Of a stretch of DNA of 64,000 nt, positions 36,680 to 45,611 are shown piece by piece. The stretch lies in assembly GCF_000701505.1 (NCBI RefSeq), contig NZ_KL370787.1, forward strand, positions 48,432 through 112,431. The letters are read 5' to 3'. Under the pieces are notes generated by a model. That model saw only the letters and a list, made by a program, of their open reading frames with translations, did not search any database and was not told the origin of the DNA. Source of the stretch: Dyadobacter crusticola DSM 16708. GTDB lineage: Bacteria > Bacteroidota > Bacteroidia > Cytophagales > Spirosomataceae. The position numbers and the translations under genes are program-made. Each line of letters begins with the position of its first letter. Position 1 is the stretch's first letter.

Positions 36680-39343
36680 TTACTTCTTGATCAGCTTTTG
36701 CAGTTCATTCAATTTCAGAAGCGCCTCGATGGGCGACAATGTGTTAACGTCGATCACAGAAAGCTTCTCTTTGAGCTCTTCTATTTTGGGATCTGCCGGC
36801 TCGAAAATGCTGAGCTGGAAATTGTTCTTGGGGATTTCCTTGATTTTCTTTTTGTGTTCCAAAGTCATGTGCTCCTTTTCAAGGTGCTGCATGATTTCGC
36901 TGGCCCGAAGTACAATCGGCTGCGGCATTCCCGCGATTTGGGCTACGTGGATACCGAAACTGTGCGCACTTCCGCCGGGTTTCAGTTTCCGCAGAAAGAT
37001 GACTTTGTTGTCCACCTCCTTCACCGCTACATTGAAATTCTTGATGCGCGGAAAATCATCAGAAAGCTGGTTCAGCTCGTGATAATGTGTCGCAAACAGC
37101 GTTTTGGGGCGACATTCATGCTGGTTATGCAGGTATTCTGTAATCGCCCAGGCAATAGAAACGCCGTCGTAGGTGCTGGTTCCCCGCCCTATCTCGTCCA
37201 TCAGGATCAAGCTGCGATCGCTCAGGTTATTGAGAATGCTGGCAGTCTCGGTCATTTCAACCATAAATGTACTCTCGCCGCGACTCAGATTGTCACTGGC
37301 CCCTACCCGGGTAAATATCTTGTCAACCAGCCCAATCGACGCAGATTTGGCCGGTACGTAACAGCCCATTTGCGCCATTAAAACGATGAGGGCAGTTTGC
37401 CGCAGCAATGCAGACTTACCTGCCATGTTGGGACCGGTAATAATGATGATCTGCTGAGAGGAATCATCCAGGTACAAATCATTCGGCACATAACTTTCAC
37501 TGATTGGCAGCTGCTGTTCGATAACAGGGTGACGACCGTCGCGAATGTCCAAACGGTTGTCTTCCGTAATTACCGGCTTCACGTAATTGTTTTTCCCTGC
37601 TACAATGGCAAATGAACTGAGTACATCCAGTGCGGAAATGATCGAAGCATTCTTCTGGATTGCATTCACCTGCTCAGTGGCTGCTGTGATCAGCTCGCTG
37701 AATATCCGGTACTCTATGGTTGCAATGCTGTCTTCCGCATTGATGATTTTCTCTTCGTACTCTTTCAGCTCCGGCGTGATATACCGTTCCGCATTCACGA
37801 GTGTTTGCTTCCTGATCCACTCGGCAGGCACTTTATTCTGGTGCGCGTGAGTGACTTCCAGATAGTAGCCAAAAACTTTATTGTAAGCAATTTTCAAAGA
37901 GCTGATGCCGGTGCGCTCGATTTCCCGGTTTTGAAGCTGCAACAGGTAATCTTTGCCTTCATACGAAATCGCATGCAACTCGTCCAGCTCCGCATCTACC
38001 CCTTTTTTGATCATTCTTCCGAGATTGGAAAGTACGGGTGCATCCTCGCGGAGCTCGTTTTCTATTTTGTTCACAAGCTCAATACAGGGATCGAGCTGAT
38101 CGGCGTATTTTAGGAGTACTTGCAATTCAGAAGACAGGATTATTTCCCCAGCTTCATCCTTTTTCGCCTTCTTTTTTTCTTTTTCAAGAAGCTTATACAG
38201 ACTTTCTTTAATGGGGGCTATTTGGTTCAAAGATCTTTTCAGCTGAACCAGTTCCTTCGGATTGATCCGTCTCACAGCCACCTTCGAGATCAGACGTTCC
38301 AGGTCGCCGATCAGTTTCAGGTTTTGAAGAATGGACTCGTGCACACTTTCCTGTTTGAGAAAATGGCCCACGATATTCAACCTTTCTTCTATCGGCAGCT
38401 TTTCTTTGAGCGGCAAAACCATCCATTTCCGTAACAAACGGGCTCCCATTGGAGTCACTGTCTGATCAAGAATCTGGATCAGCGGAACGCCGCCTTCCTG
38501 CTGCGGGTAAACAAGTTCGAGGTTACGGACGGTAAACCGGTCGAGCCAGACGTACTTTTCCTCTTCCAGCCGGGTGATCCGGCCAATATGTGCAACTTCC
38601 TTGTGTTCGGTTTCTTTGAGATAATGCAGGATCACGCCCGCGGCCACGATACCCAGCGGCAATGTTTCTATACCATAACCTTTAAGGGTTGTGGTCTGAA
38701 AATGCGACGTAAGCTGCTCGTAGCCGTAATCGTAGCCGAAACACCAATCTTCCAACTGAAAAGTGTGGTATTTGCCTCCAAAAAGCTGACTGAATTCCTG
38801 TTTGAATTTTTTACAGAAAAGCACTTCCGCAGGCGAGAAACCCTGAAGCATTTTGTCAATGTACGCCGCATTTCCCTGCGAGGTCATAAATTCCCCAGTA
38901 GAGATATCAAGGAAGGCAATACCGTACAGATTGTTGTCGCCGCAGTGGACAGCGGCGAGGTAGTTATTTCTGCGGGTATCGAGTACATTATCGTTGTAGG
39001 AAACACCCGGAGTAACCAATTCGGTTACGCCTCTTTTCACTATGCCTTTCGCTGTGGCGGGATCTTCGAGCTGGTCGCAAATGGCCACGCGCTCGCCAGC
39101 GCGTACGAGTTTGGGTAAATAATTGTCTAATGAATGGTGTGGAAAACCGGCGAGCTCTTCATGCGAGCCGCCATTGTTTCTGCGGGTAAGAACGATTCCG
39201 AGAATTTTGGATGCACGTATCGCATCTTCCCCGAAAGTCTCATAAAAATCACCAACCCTGAAAAGCAGTAATGCCCCTGGGTACTTCGCTTTGATCTGAT
39301 TGTATTGTTTGTTAAGCGGGGTTTCTTTATGTGCCTTTGCCAA
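36680..39343 (-). CDS. mutS: DNA mismatch repair protein MutS
   Basis: The 887-residue protein recognises mismatches and starts repair. The N-terminus has the mismatch-reading FYE in VGDFYETFGED (residues 32-42), the core has the conserved lever and clamp regions, and the ATPase has Walker A TGPNMAGKSALLRQ near residue 637 and DEIGRGTSTYDGVS. The start is a TTG at 39341-39343 with an in-frame TAA directly upstream and no ATG before the FYE motif, so TTG is the only start that keeps the domain. It is the first gene after a gap from the RluE gene. Confidence 0.96.
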   Translation of the reverse strand: MAKAHKETPLNKQYNQIKAKYPGALLLFRVGDFYETFGEDAIRASKILGIVLTRRNNGGSHEELAGFPHHSLDNYLPKLVRAGERVAICDQLEDPATAKGIVKRGVTELVTPGVSYNDNVLDTRRNNYLAAVHCGDNNLYGIAFLDISTGEFMTSQGNAAYIDKMLQGFSPAEVLFCKKFKQEFSQLFGGKYHTFQLEDWCFGYDYGYEQLTSHFQTTTLKGYGIETLPLGIVAAGVILHYLKETEHKEVAHIGRITRLEEEKYVWLDRFTVRNLELVYPQQEGGVPLIQILDQTVTPMGARLLRKWMVLPLKEKLPIEERLNIVGHFLKQESVHESILQNLKLIGDLERLISKVAVRRINPKELVQLKRSLNQIAPIKESLYKLLEKEKKKAKKDEAGEIILSSELQVLLKYADQLDPCIELVNKIENELREDAPVLSNLGRMIKKGVDAELDELHAISYEGKDYLLQLQNREIERTGISSLKIAYNKVFGYYLEVTHAHQNKVPAEWIRKQTLVNAERYITPELKEYEEKIINAEDSIATIEYRIFSELITAATEQVNAIQKNASIISALDVLSSFAIVAGKNNYVKPVITEDNRLDIRDGRHPVIEQQLPISESYVPNDLYLDDSSQQIIIITGPNMAGKSALLRQTALIVLMAQMGCYVPAKSASIGLVDKIFTRVGASDNLSRGESTFMVEMTETASILNNLSDRSLILMDEIGRGTSTYDGVSIAWAITEYLHNQHECRPKTLFATHYHELNQLSDDFPRIKNFNVAVKEVDNKVIFLRKLKPGGSAHSFGIHVAQIAGMPQPIVLRASEIMQHLEKEHMTLEHKKKIKEIPKNNFQLSIFEPADPKIEELKEKLSVIDVNTLSPIEALLKLNELQKLIKK

Positions 39344-39439
39344 TTATCAGCCTTATTTTAAGAACAGGTATCTACAAAATTAAGCCTTCTATCCGGTTTG
39401 CCAAGTCTCAGCCCAGGGTTTTGTAGCCTTCAAAACTGT

Positions 39440-40036
39440 TCATTCATAGAAGCGCCGGGCTTCGCCAGACGTAACTTCCCATACGTCCCCGGACTTAGGA
39501 AAACTTCCGGTTTTGTCTGCGAGGGAAAATTTCCCGATCGACCAGCGTGCAAGTCTAAGCGTCGGAAAGCCGACTGAGGCTGTCATTCTTCGCACCTGCC
39601 TGTTTTTGCCTTCACGTAATGTGAGTGCAAGCCAGGTAGTGGGAATGTTTTTGCGAAAACGAATGGGCGGATCTCGCTCCGGAAGCGGGGGTTCTTCAAT
39701 TCGTTGTGCACTTGCCGGAAGTGTCTTGTAAGCTTTCCCATTGATACTGATTGTAACGCCGCGACTAAGCTGCTCACAGGCTTCGGAGGTTATTTCTCCT
39801 TCTACCTGTACGTAGTAAGTACGTGTGTGCTTGTTACGGGGTTCAAGGAGCTTTGTTTTGAGAAAATTATCATTGGTCAGCAGCAGCAAGCCTTCGCTGT
39901 CCGCATCCAGGCGACCCACCGGGTAGATATCTTTGGCAAATTCAAAGTCAAGGTCAGCCAATGTCGGATGCTCGCCCTCACGTGAAAATTGCGAGAGCAT
40001 GCCGAATGGTTTGTAGATAAGATAGTATTTGAACAA
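39440..40036 (-). CDS. 23S rRNA pseudouridine synthase, RluE type
   Basis: The 198-residue enzyme belongs to the RsuA/RluB/E/F group. The catalytic block GRLDADSEGLLLLTN starts at residue 41, with Asp44 the nucleophile. The KNRQVRRMTASVGFPTLRLARWSIG segment is also typical. There is no S4 domain, as in RluE and RluF short forms. The best match in length and context is RluE, which modifies U2457 of 23S rRNA. The start is a TTG at 40034-40036, since the N-terminal YLIYKPFGMLSQF would be lost with the first ATG. Confidence 0.85.
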   Translation of the reverse strand: MFKYYLIYKPFGMLSQFSREGEHPTLADLDFEFAKDIYPVGRLDADSEGLLLLTNDNFLKTKLLEPRNKHTRTYYVQVEGEITSEACEQLSRGVTISINGKAYKTLPASAQRIEEPPLPERDPPIRFRKNIPTTWLALTLREGKNRQVRRMTASVGFPTLRLARWSIGKFSLADKTGSFPKSGDVWEVTSGEARRFYE

Positions 40037-40060
40037 AAGAAATGAATTAGGGAGAAATAA

Positions 40061-40645
40061 CTACTTCAAAACAGTTGCAAGATCAAGCTCAAATCCCGGC
40101 AGTACCGGATCACCAGCCAACTTGACCTTCAATCCTTCCTGTGTAATCACCTGCTCACCCGCACGGTAAATGTAAACTTTGTTGTCAAACCGATCGATCA
40201 ACCAGCCAAGTTGTGCACCGTTTTCCATGTACTCGTCCATCTTGTCTGTCAAATACTTCAGATCGTCAGACAAGGAGCGGATTTCAATTACAAAATCCGG
40301 ACAGATTGGTGCGAATTTCTCCTGCTGTTCCGGCATCAATGCATTCCACCTTTCTTCCCGGATCCAGGAAACATCTGGAGAGCGCACCGCGCCGTTTGGA
40401 AGTGTGAAACCGGTTGACGAGTCGAACAACATACCCGCACCTGTTTGCTCGTTCCATAAAAACAAAAAGCCGGAAATGCGCGAATTGAAATTTCCTGTAA
40501 ACGATCCTGTTGGAGACATAACGATAATATTTCCTTGAGAGTCCCTTTCGAGCTCGAGTGTGTCATTCATTTGACAAAGCTGAAAGAATGTATCCTCGTC
40601 CATCAGGTTTCCCATTTTCAGTGTCATAGGCAGTTCAAGTTTCAT
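40061..40645 (-). CDS. Uma2-family (DUF820) endonuclease-like protein
   Basis: The 194-residue protein follows the Uma2 pattern of a restriction-like fold: LERDSQGNIIVMSPTG (residues 31-46), RSPDVSWIREERW (near 88-100) and DFVIEIRSLSDDLKYLTDKMDEYMENGAQLGWLID (near 117-151), with the core Asp and Glu-x-Arg residues. Function is uncertain. These proteins occur in many copies in cyanobacteria and Bacteroidota. It is about 90 bases from the exonuclease III gene. Confidence 0.85.
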   Translation of the reverse strand: MKLELPMTLKMGNLMDEDTFFQLCQMNDTLELERDSQGNIIVMSPTGSFTGNFNSRISGFLFLWNEQTGAGMLFDSSTGFTLPNGAVRSPDVSWIREERWNALMPEQQEKFAPICPDFVIEIRSLSDDLKYLTDKMDEYMENGAQLGWLIDRFDNKVYIYRAGEQVITQEGLKVKLAGDPVLPGFELDLATVLK

Positions 40646-40732
40646 AACGATTTGAGTAAATGCTGCTTGATCAAAAATACGAAAAATGAGAGAGGGAAAT
40701 ATTGAACGGCAGGCGTAAAAGAACCAAGTGTA

Positions 40733-41497
40733 CTAACGAATTTCCAACCACACAGGACAATGGTCCGAATGGACAGCATCATTGAATTGCCGGCTTGCAA
40801 TGATCCGATCCTGCAAGCTATCGCTTACGGAAATGTAATCAATGCGCCAGCCTTTGTTATTGGCTCTGGCGCCAGCCCGGTAAGTCCACCAGGAGTACTG
40901 GCGTAAATCGGGGTTCATAAACCTGAATGCATCCGTATAGCCACTTCCAAACCATTTGGTCATCCACGCACGCTCCTCTGGAAGAAAGCCGGAATTCTTT
41001 TTGTTACGTACAGGATCGTGGATATCTATTTCATTGTGCGCGATATTATAGTCGCCGCAAATGATCAGATTAGGCCGCTCTTTCCGCAGCTCCTCTGCCC
41101 AAATAAAGAAATCATCCAGAAAGGTCATCTTAACCGCCTGCCTGATCTCCCCGCTGGTACCAGACGGAAAATAACAGTTGAGCAGGGTTATGTTACCAAA
41201 ATCAGCGCGGAGTACGCGGCCTTCCCGGTCATAAGCCGGAATGGAACAGCCGGCTGAAACAAGGTCGGGCTTGAGCTTTGAAAATATTGCAACGCCGCTA
41301 TATCCCTTTTTTTCAGCAGAATGCCAGCCGATGAGCTCGTAGCCCAGTGCTTCAAATCCTGACAGATCGACTACGTCGGGCGTGGCTTTTACCTCCTGAA
41401 AACACAGGATATCAGCCGGGTTTTGGCTCAGCCAGTCAAGCAGTCCATTTTTCAAAGCTGCCCTGATCCCATTCAAATTGTAGGTAAGTATCTGCAT
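40733..41497 (-). CDS. xth: Exodeoxyribonuclease III
   Basis: The 254-residue AP endonuclease/exonuclease has LTYNLNGIRAALKNGLLDWL at the N-terminus, Glu35 in CFQEVKA, the GDYNIAHNEIDIHDP metal block near residue 147 and SDHCPVWLEIR at the C-terminus with the catalytic His. It repairs abasic sites in DNA. It is 21 bases after the membrane protein gene upstream and likely in the same transcript. Confidence 0.95.
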   Translation of the reverse strand: MQILTYNLNGIRAALKNGLLDWLSQNPADILCFQEVKATPDVVDLSGFEALGYELIGWHSAEKKGYSGVAIFSKLKPDLVSAGCSIPAYDREGRVLRADFGNITLLNCYFPSGTSGEIRQAVKMTFLDDFFIWAEELRKERPNLIICGDYNIAHNEIDIHDPVRNKKNSGFLPEERAWMTKWFGSGYTDAFRFMNPDLRQYSWWTYRAGARANNKGWRIDYISVSDSLQDRIIASRQFNDAVHSDHCPVWLEIR

Positions 41498-41518
41498 AGC
41501 CAGACTGTGTTAATGCTG

Positions 41519-43351
41519 TTATTGGATCTTCACCCGTTTCCCAGTAGGCAACGTTTTCCATTTGCTTGTCGCCGACGGATCCGAGTACATCAGCCAGACG
41601 TCGAAGATACCTTCGGGCAACTTTGACTTAAATAGCGAATACCGGTAGCTGTTGCTGTAATAATGGGCGCCTTTCAGCAACTCGGCCGCCGGATTTGGAA
41701 CCGGAACAGCCGGCAATACTACTTTATACCGGTCCGATGCCAGTACAAAATACGAAGGTGCAGGCGAATTTTCATCCTGAAGAGCCGTAAACTGATAATA
41801 GCGGAAAGGTACATTATTATCGGAATTGCGGTAATGGAAGGTAGCATTGAATGTTCCCTGGAATTTGGCAGCAGAATCGGCAGTTCTTTGCAGGAGCTGA
41901 CTTGGTTCGGGAACGGTGTTGAACTGGTAAAAGTCTGTCAGTCCACTCGCTTCCAGGGAATTTACCAGGTTTTTCATTCTCGTCGGGTGGTTCCAGAACG
42001 GGATATCGCCGAACCGGTCACCTGCAGTCAGGAATGTGTTGTAGTTTTTCCAATAGTAGCTGTCGATCACCAGATCGTCGTGCATTTTCCTAACCTGCAC
42101 GATCGACAAATAGTAGCTGACGAAATTGAGCGAAACAAAGGTGAAAGCAGAGAGTACCGCTACCACATTCATCAGCGGTTTTTTGTTTTTAACCAAAATG
42201 ATAAAGCACAAATAAGCGGTAGCAAGCAGCGCAATCCCAAAGATCATATACCGGCGGGAGAACACATTTCCGCCATACATCAGGTAAGTGTTGATTGGCC
42301 GGCTGATTACGAACATGGCGCCGGTTCCCAAGGCGAACATCATAGCACCCCATAAAAACCAGTCACTCCAAACGAGTTTCCTTTTGATGAAAATCCGGAG
42401 AGACCAGCCAATAAACACCAGAAAAATGAGTGCGCCCAACAGAATGCAAGCGATCAGATCTGTATGAAACTGCGGAACGAGCGGATGACGAACATCTAGG
42501 AAAAATGCATTTCCCCAAAAGCCTAATGCAAAGATAAAGTTGAAAACAGGATGCGTCCACACCTTCTCTCCGTTCGCAGGAATCACATTATAATCAAACA
42601 GAAAATAGAATAAAATGAATGCAGTAGCAGCAGCAACCCAGCCGAGAACCAGGCGAAAACGCTTTTGGAATGCCAGAATGATAAACCCGATTATCCACGT
42701 CAGCAAGCCGCTGCCGCTTGTAAAAGTGGTCAGCAAGGCAGCCAGCAGCCCTAGGTAAAAACCTTTGTTGTCGCCGCGACCAACTGCATAGGCTGTTACG
42801 AATGCAAAAAAGATCAGCGGTGTATTTTGAAGCGCAGCGATGCCCCAGTATGCGTTTTCCCAGAATACCAGGTTGAAAAGCACGTAGGGTACCGGTATGA
42901 AAAAGTAGAAAGGAATGGACTCTTTTTTGAGCGCCCGGAAAAGCATGTAAAGTATCCCGAGCAAGAACAGGTCGCCTATGATAATCTGGGCTTTGATGTT
43001 AACTGTGCCTGTCAGAAAAACCATAACCAGCATCACGATGCGCTCGAAGGCAAAACGATGCTGGTTAACCTGCTCAAAAAGCGCCTGAATTGCTGTTTGA
43101 AAATCGGGCGCCTTTCGGAGTTTGTCGACTGTTTCAAGCAGGTTGAAATCGTCTGTAAATGGAATATTGATCAGATGGGCATCGAGTATCAGGTAGAAGT
43201 AGATAACCGGTACAAAGATCAGGATAATCGCCAGCCACTTGCGGGCAGCTGCCAATTTAGGTGCGACAAACGTGGCGCCAAAAAGCAGAAAAAGGGCAAC
43301 TACGAGGCCGAAATACGCTGATAAATGAGGATTATCTAAAAATAACTTCAA
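41519..43351 (-). CDS. Multi-pass membrane protein, possible GT-C glycosyltransferase
   Basis: The 610-residue protein has about ten to twelve hydrophobic helices in residues 10-425 and a soluble C-terminal 180 residues. After the second helix comes PFTDDFNLLETVDKLR, an acidic loop like the DD motif of GT-C enzymes. The family is not certain. The C-terminal part includes FYQFNTVPEPSQ and could be a periplasmic domain. The start is a TTG at 43349-43351, with no upstream ATG in the short gap. It lies between a LEA2-like lipoprotein gene and the exonuclease III gene. Confidence 0.65.
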   Translation of the reverse strand: MKLFLDNPHLSAYFGLVVALFLLFGATFVAPKLAAARKWLAIILIFVPVIYFYLILDAHLINIPFTDDFNLLETVDKLRKAPDFQTAIQALFEQVNQHRFAFERIVMLVMVFLTGTVNIKAQIIIGDLFLLGILYMLFRALKKESIPFYFFIPVPYVLFNLVFWENAYWGIAALQNTPLIFFAFVTAYAVGRGDNKGFYLGLLAALLTTFTSGSGLLTWIIGFIILAFQKRFRLVLGWVAAATAFILFYFLFDYNVIPANGEKVWTHPVFNFIFALGFWGNAFFLDVRHPLVPQFHTDLIACILLGALIFLVFIGWSLRIFIKRKLVWSDWFLWGAMMFALGTGAMFVISRPINTYLMYGGNVFSRRYMIFGIALLATAYLCFIILVKNKKPLMNVVAVLSAFTFVSLNFVSYYLSIVQVRKMHDDLVIDSYYWKNYNTFLTAGDRFGDIPFWNHPTRMKNLVNSLEASGLTDFYQFNTVPEPSQLLQRTADSAAKFQGTFNATFHYRNSDNNVPFRYYQFTALQDENSPAPSYFVLASDRYKVVLPAVPVPNPAAELLKGAHYYSNSYRYSLFKSKLPEGIFDVWLMYSDPSATSKWKTLPTGKRVKIQ

Positions 43352-43385
43352 AATAGTGTCTGATTGTTGGTGCCAATAGCGGAGG

Positions 43386-44021
43386 TTACCTAACCCCTGT
43401 GATCATCTGGCTTGTGATCTCTTTTTCAAAAGTAATGTAGCCCGGATAGTCGACCTGCTTTCCGGCGATATCCAGTGTAGGCTTCACTTTTACGGTGAAT
43501 TTGGTCGGTTTCGCATCAGCCTTGCCGGTTAGCGACAGGATCATATTCACAAACTGGTCGCGCGTCTTGTCGTTTGTCAGTAACTGGTACGCATTCGCAT
43601 TCAGCTTAACAGGCACTCTAGTGCTTCCGGTACCCGGCAACACTTCGATTAACTGACTGAGGTACCCATTAAAAATCTCATTGTCAGATAATAAAACCTT
43701 GTATTCAAGCTGATTAATCGCCGCGCGTTTCTTGGTCGGGTTTGTAATATCCAGATTGACGCGCAGATCAAGCGGAACATTCTTTCTCAGCAGTCCCATT
43801 GCGAGGCCCGGATATTTGGCGAGATCAAAATCATTGAAACTGCGTAGGTTGCGGAATTCTCGCACATCAATACCGCCCAGGTAAACACTATCTACGGAAC
43901 GGATATCGTATTTACATTCACCAAAAGTTTTGGCTTCCGAAACCTGTTTTCCAACTCCGCACGAGGATAAAATGCCCGCTATTATCAATATCAGCCCAAC
44001 AGCTAAGTTCTTTTTCATCAT
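43386..44021 (-). CDS. LEA2-like lipoprotein
   Basis: The 211-residue protein starts with a lipoprotein signal (LAVGLILIIAGILSSC, lipobox Cys). A LEA14-like beta sandwich follows, seen in VNLDITNPTKKRAAINQLEYKVLLSDNEIFNGYL, a pattern that includes the family Asn-Pro. Such domains may bind envelope components or act in stress. The ATG at 44021 (or 44018) is preferred to the TTG at 44036. It heads the minus-strand cluster that continues with the GT-C gene. Confidence 0.8.
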   Translation of the reverse strand: MMKKNLAVGLILIIAGILSSCGVGKQVSEAKTFGECKYDIRSVDSVYLGGIDVREFRNLRSFNDFDLAKYPGLAMGLLRKNVPLDLRVNLDITNPTKKRAAINQLEYKVLLSDNEIFNGYLSQLIEVLPGTGSTRVPVKLNANAYQLLTNDKTRDQFVNMILSLTGKADAKPTKFTVKVKPTLDIAGKQVDYPGYITFEKEITSQMITGVR

Positions 44022-44100
44022 TAAATTTTTTTGCAAGTTAAACAGTAGGTATCAGAACGCATACTGCGTTTTTGCATTATTAGTTTAGCTTCATATTTTT

Positions 44101-44130
44101 TTGCCACATTCGCGCAAGCCTCTACATTTG
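44101..44130 (+). promoter_or_regulatory. Strong Bacteroidota promoter of the DUF4494 gene
   Basis: TTG (44101-44103) then TACATTTG (44123-44130), an exact TAnnTTTG, with 19 bases between. The predicted start is about 25 bases before the ATG at 44162. Confidence 0.65.
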
Positions 44131-44161
44131 CAGACTTTATTAATTCAATCGAAAGAAATTT

Positions 44162-44671
44162 ATGGCAAGCTGGTATTTAGGAAAGATCAGGTATCAAAAA
44201 GAAGATGAGGCTGGAAGCTTGAAAACGATCAATGAAACATACCTCGTGGACGCGGTTTCTTACACAGAATCAGAAGCAAGACTGTATAAGCAGATTGTGA
44301 CCGGCGCCAGCGATTTCAGTGTGACGAGTATTACAAGAATGCGGCTGGCCGACCTGTTTGCCTACGAAGAAGGTGAGCAGTGGTTTAAAGCCAAAGTGAT
44401 TTATTTTTCAGTTGATGAAAAGAGCGGAAAAGAGAAGAAGATCGTGAATTATATGCTGGTGAATGCAGACGGTATTCAGCAGGCGCTGGACCGTATCAAC
44501 GAAAGTATGCGCAACTTCTTGATCCCTTACGAAACCACAGATATTAACCTTACCCCTATTCTGGACGTTTTCCCTTACACAGCCGAGGAAGACCAGGAGC
44601 CTGAGATTCCTGCAAACATGCGGCCGCTTTCAGAAGTGAAAGCTGAGCGCGAGCTTGCTGAAAATGCATAA
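44162..44671 (+). CDS. DUF4494 domain protein
   Basis: The 169-residue protein matches the DUF4494 family of Bacteroidota: WYLGKIRYQKEDEAG at the start, TYLVDAVSYTESEARLYKQI (residues 26-45), then KAKVIYFSVDEKSGKEKKIVNYMLVNADGIQQALDRI. It is soluble with no signal. Function is unknown. It has a strong promoter and a strong bidirectional terminator, so it is probably well expressed. Confidence 0.88.
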   Translation: MASWYLGKIRYQKEDEAGSLKTINETYLVDAVSYTESEARLYKQIVTGASDFSVTSITRMRLADLFAYEEGEQWFKAKVIYFSVDEKSGKEKKIVNYMLVNADGIQQALDRINESMRNFLIPYETTDINLTPILDVFPYTAEEDQEPEIPANMRPLSEVKAERELAENA

Positions 44672-44679
44672 AGAGCATA

Positions 44680-44718
44680 AAACCTGGATTTGTATCAAAA
44701 TGATGTAAATCCAGGTTT
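44680..44718. terminator. Bidirectional terminator after the DUF4494 gene
   Basis: AAACCTGGATTT (44680-44691) pairs with AAATCCAGGTTT (44707-44718), 12 base pairs with a 15-base loop, between convergent stops. Confidence 0.85.
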
Positions 44719-44723
44719 TATAT

Positions 44724-45467
44724 TTAATCATTCACTTTCACTTCCTGGTAACCTTTCGTTACCGCCAGAAAAGGATCTTTTTCAAGGCTGGTTAGTTTCA
44801 GGCTCAGATCTTTCGAGTTAATCTCCGTCACGAGCTGGTTACCTGGCAGCAGGTGCATATAGTCAAATGTAACGGGCAGACTTACAGCTCCTTCCACAAA
44901 TTCCATTCCATATAATGGGTATACGCTAAAAGGTGTCTGGGTCAGCCATACTTTGTCTTTGTTATCGGAAGTGGCGTAAGTGATGTCGTATTCTTCACTT
45001 GACAAACCAAAGTCGACCCGCTTGTTTCCTGTCGGGATACAATAGGTGGTGAAGTTCTCTTTTTGCTCCGCTTTCGTTTCCGCATCCGGCTTCAATTCTT
45101 TCACCAGTTCATTGATCCTGATTTTTTTACCATTTTCATCCTTCCCGCAATAAATGTATTTCCCATCGGGAAAGCCGATCACGAAATCGAATGCTTTTCC
45201 ACCTTCTCCGAAACTACTTTCCTTTTTGAAACACATAGCGCCAGTTACCGGATCAAGGTAGATTTTCAGTTTTCCACTGGTCTTATCTGCCTTGTTCTGG
45301 TAGTCAAATACAATTGAGTGACTGAAATAATACTGTCCTTTCTCAGGCTTCCATTGTAATGCGCGCTGCTTGTCGGCAGGTATTTTCTTTGGAGCTTGTG
45401 CCAGTGCATTCTGCTGCGCGGCGGCAACGATCAATATGAGTACGAGAACCCGGCAAATGTTTTTCAT
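44724..45467 (-). CDS. Secreted protein of unknown function
   Basis: The 247-residue product has a Sec signal peptide (residues 1-24, cleavage near ALAQ). The mature part is mainly beta with many Lys and Glu, including QYYFSHSIVFDYQNKADKTSGKLKIYLDP and GFPDGKYIYCGKDENGKK. I do not recognise a family; it could resemble DUF4412-like lipocalin folds. It is convergent with the DUF4494 gene and divergent from the LpxH-like gene. Confidence 0.65.
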   Translation of the reverse strand: MKNICRVLVLILIVAAAQQNALAQAPKKIPADKQRALQWKPEKGQYYFSHSIVFDYQNKADKTSGKLKIYLDPVTGAMCFKKESSFGEGGKAFDFVIGFPDGKYIYCGKDENGKKIRINELVKELKPDAETKAEQKENFTTYCIPTGNKRVDFGLSSEEYDITYATSDNKDKVWLTQTPFSVYPLYGMEFVEGAVSLPVTFDYMHLLPGNQLVTEINSKDLSLKLTSLEKDPFLAVTKGYQEVKVND

Positions 45468-45611
45468 TTCAAAATCTGGTTTAAAGTATGCAATCTAAAA
45501 AGAGGCCGGAAGAAAAACCAGGCAGCTACCGGATTTGATCACTCGTCCATTTGACACACACTTCTGATTTAAATGGAACATCGTAACTTGCGCGGCATTT
45601 GCATTGATTCC

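Noticed and set aside
36677..37381. 234-residue reading frame opposite mutS
   Set aside because: It is the antisense of well-conserved MutS ATPase codons and its product has no recognisable pattern.
41663..42355. 230-residue frame opposite the GT-C-like gene
   Set aside because: It is antisense to hydrophobic codons and lacks a promoter or domain.
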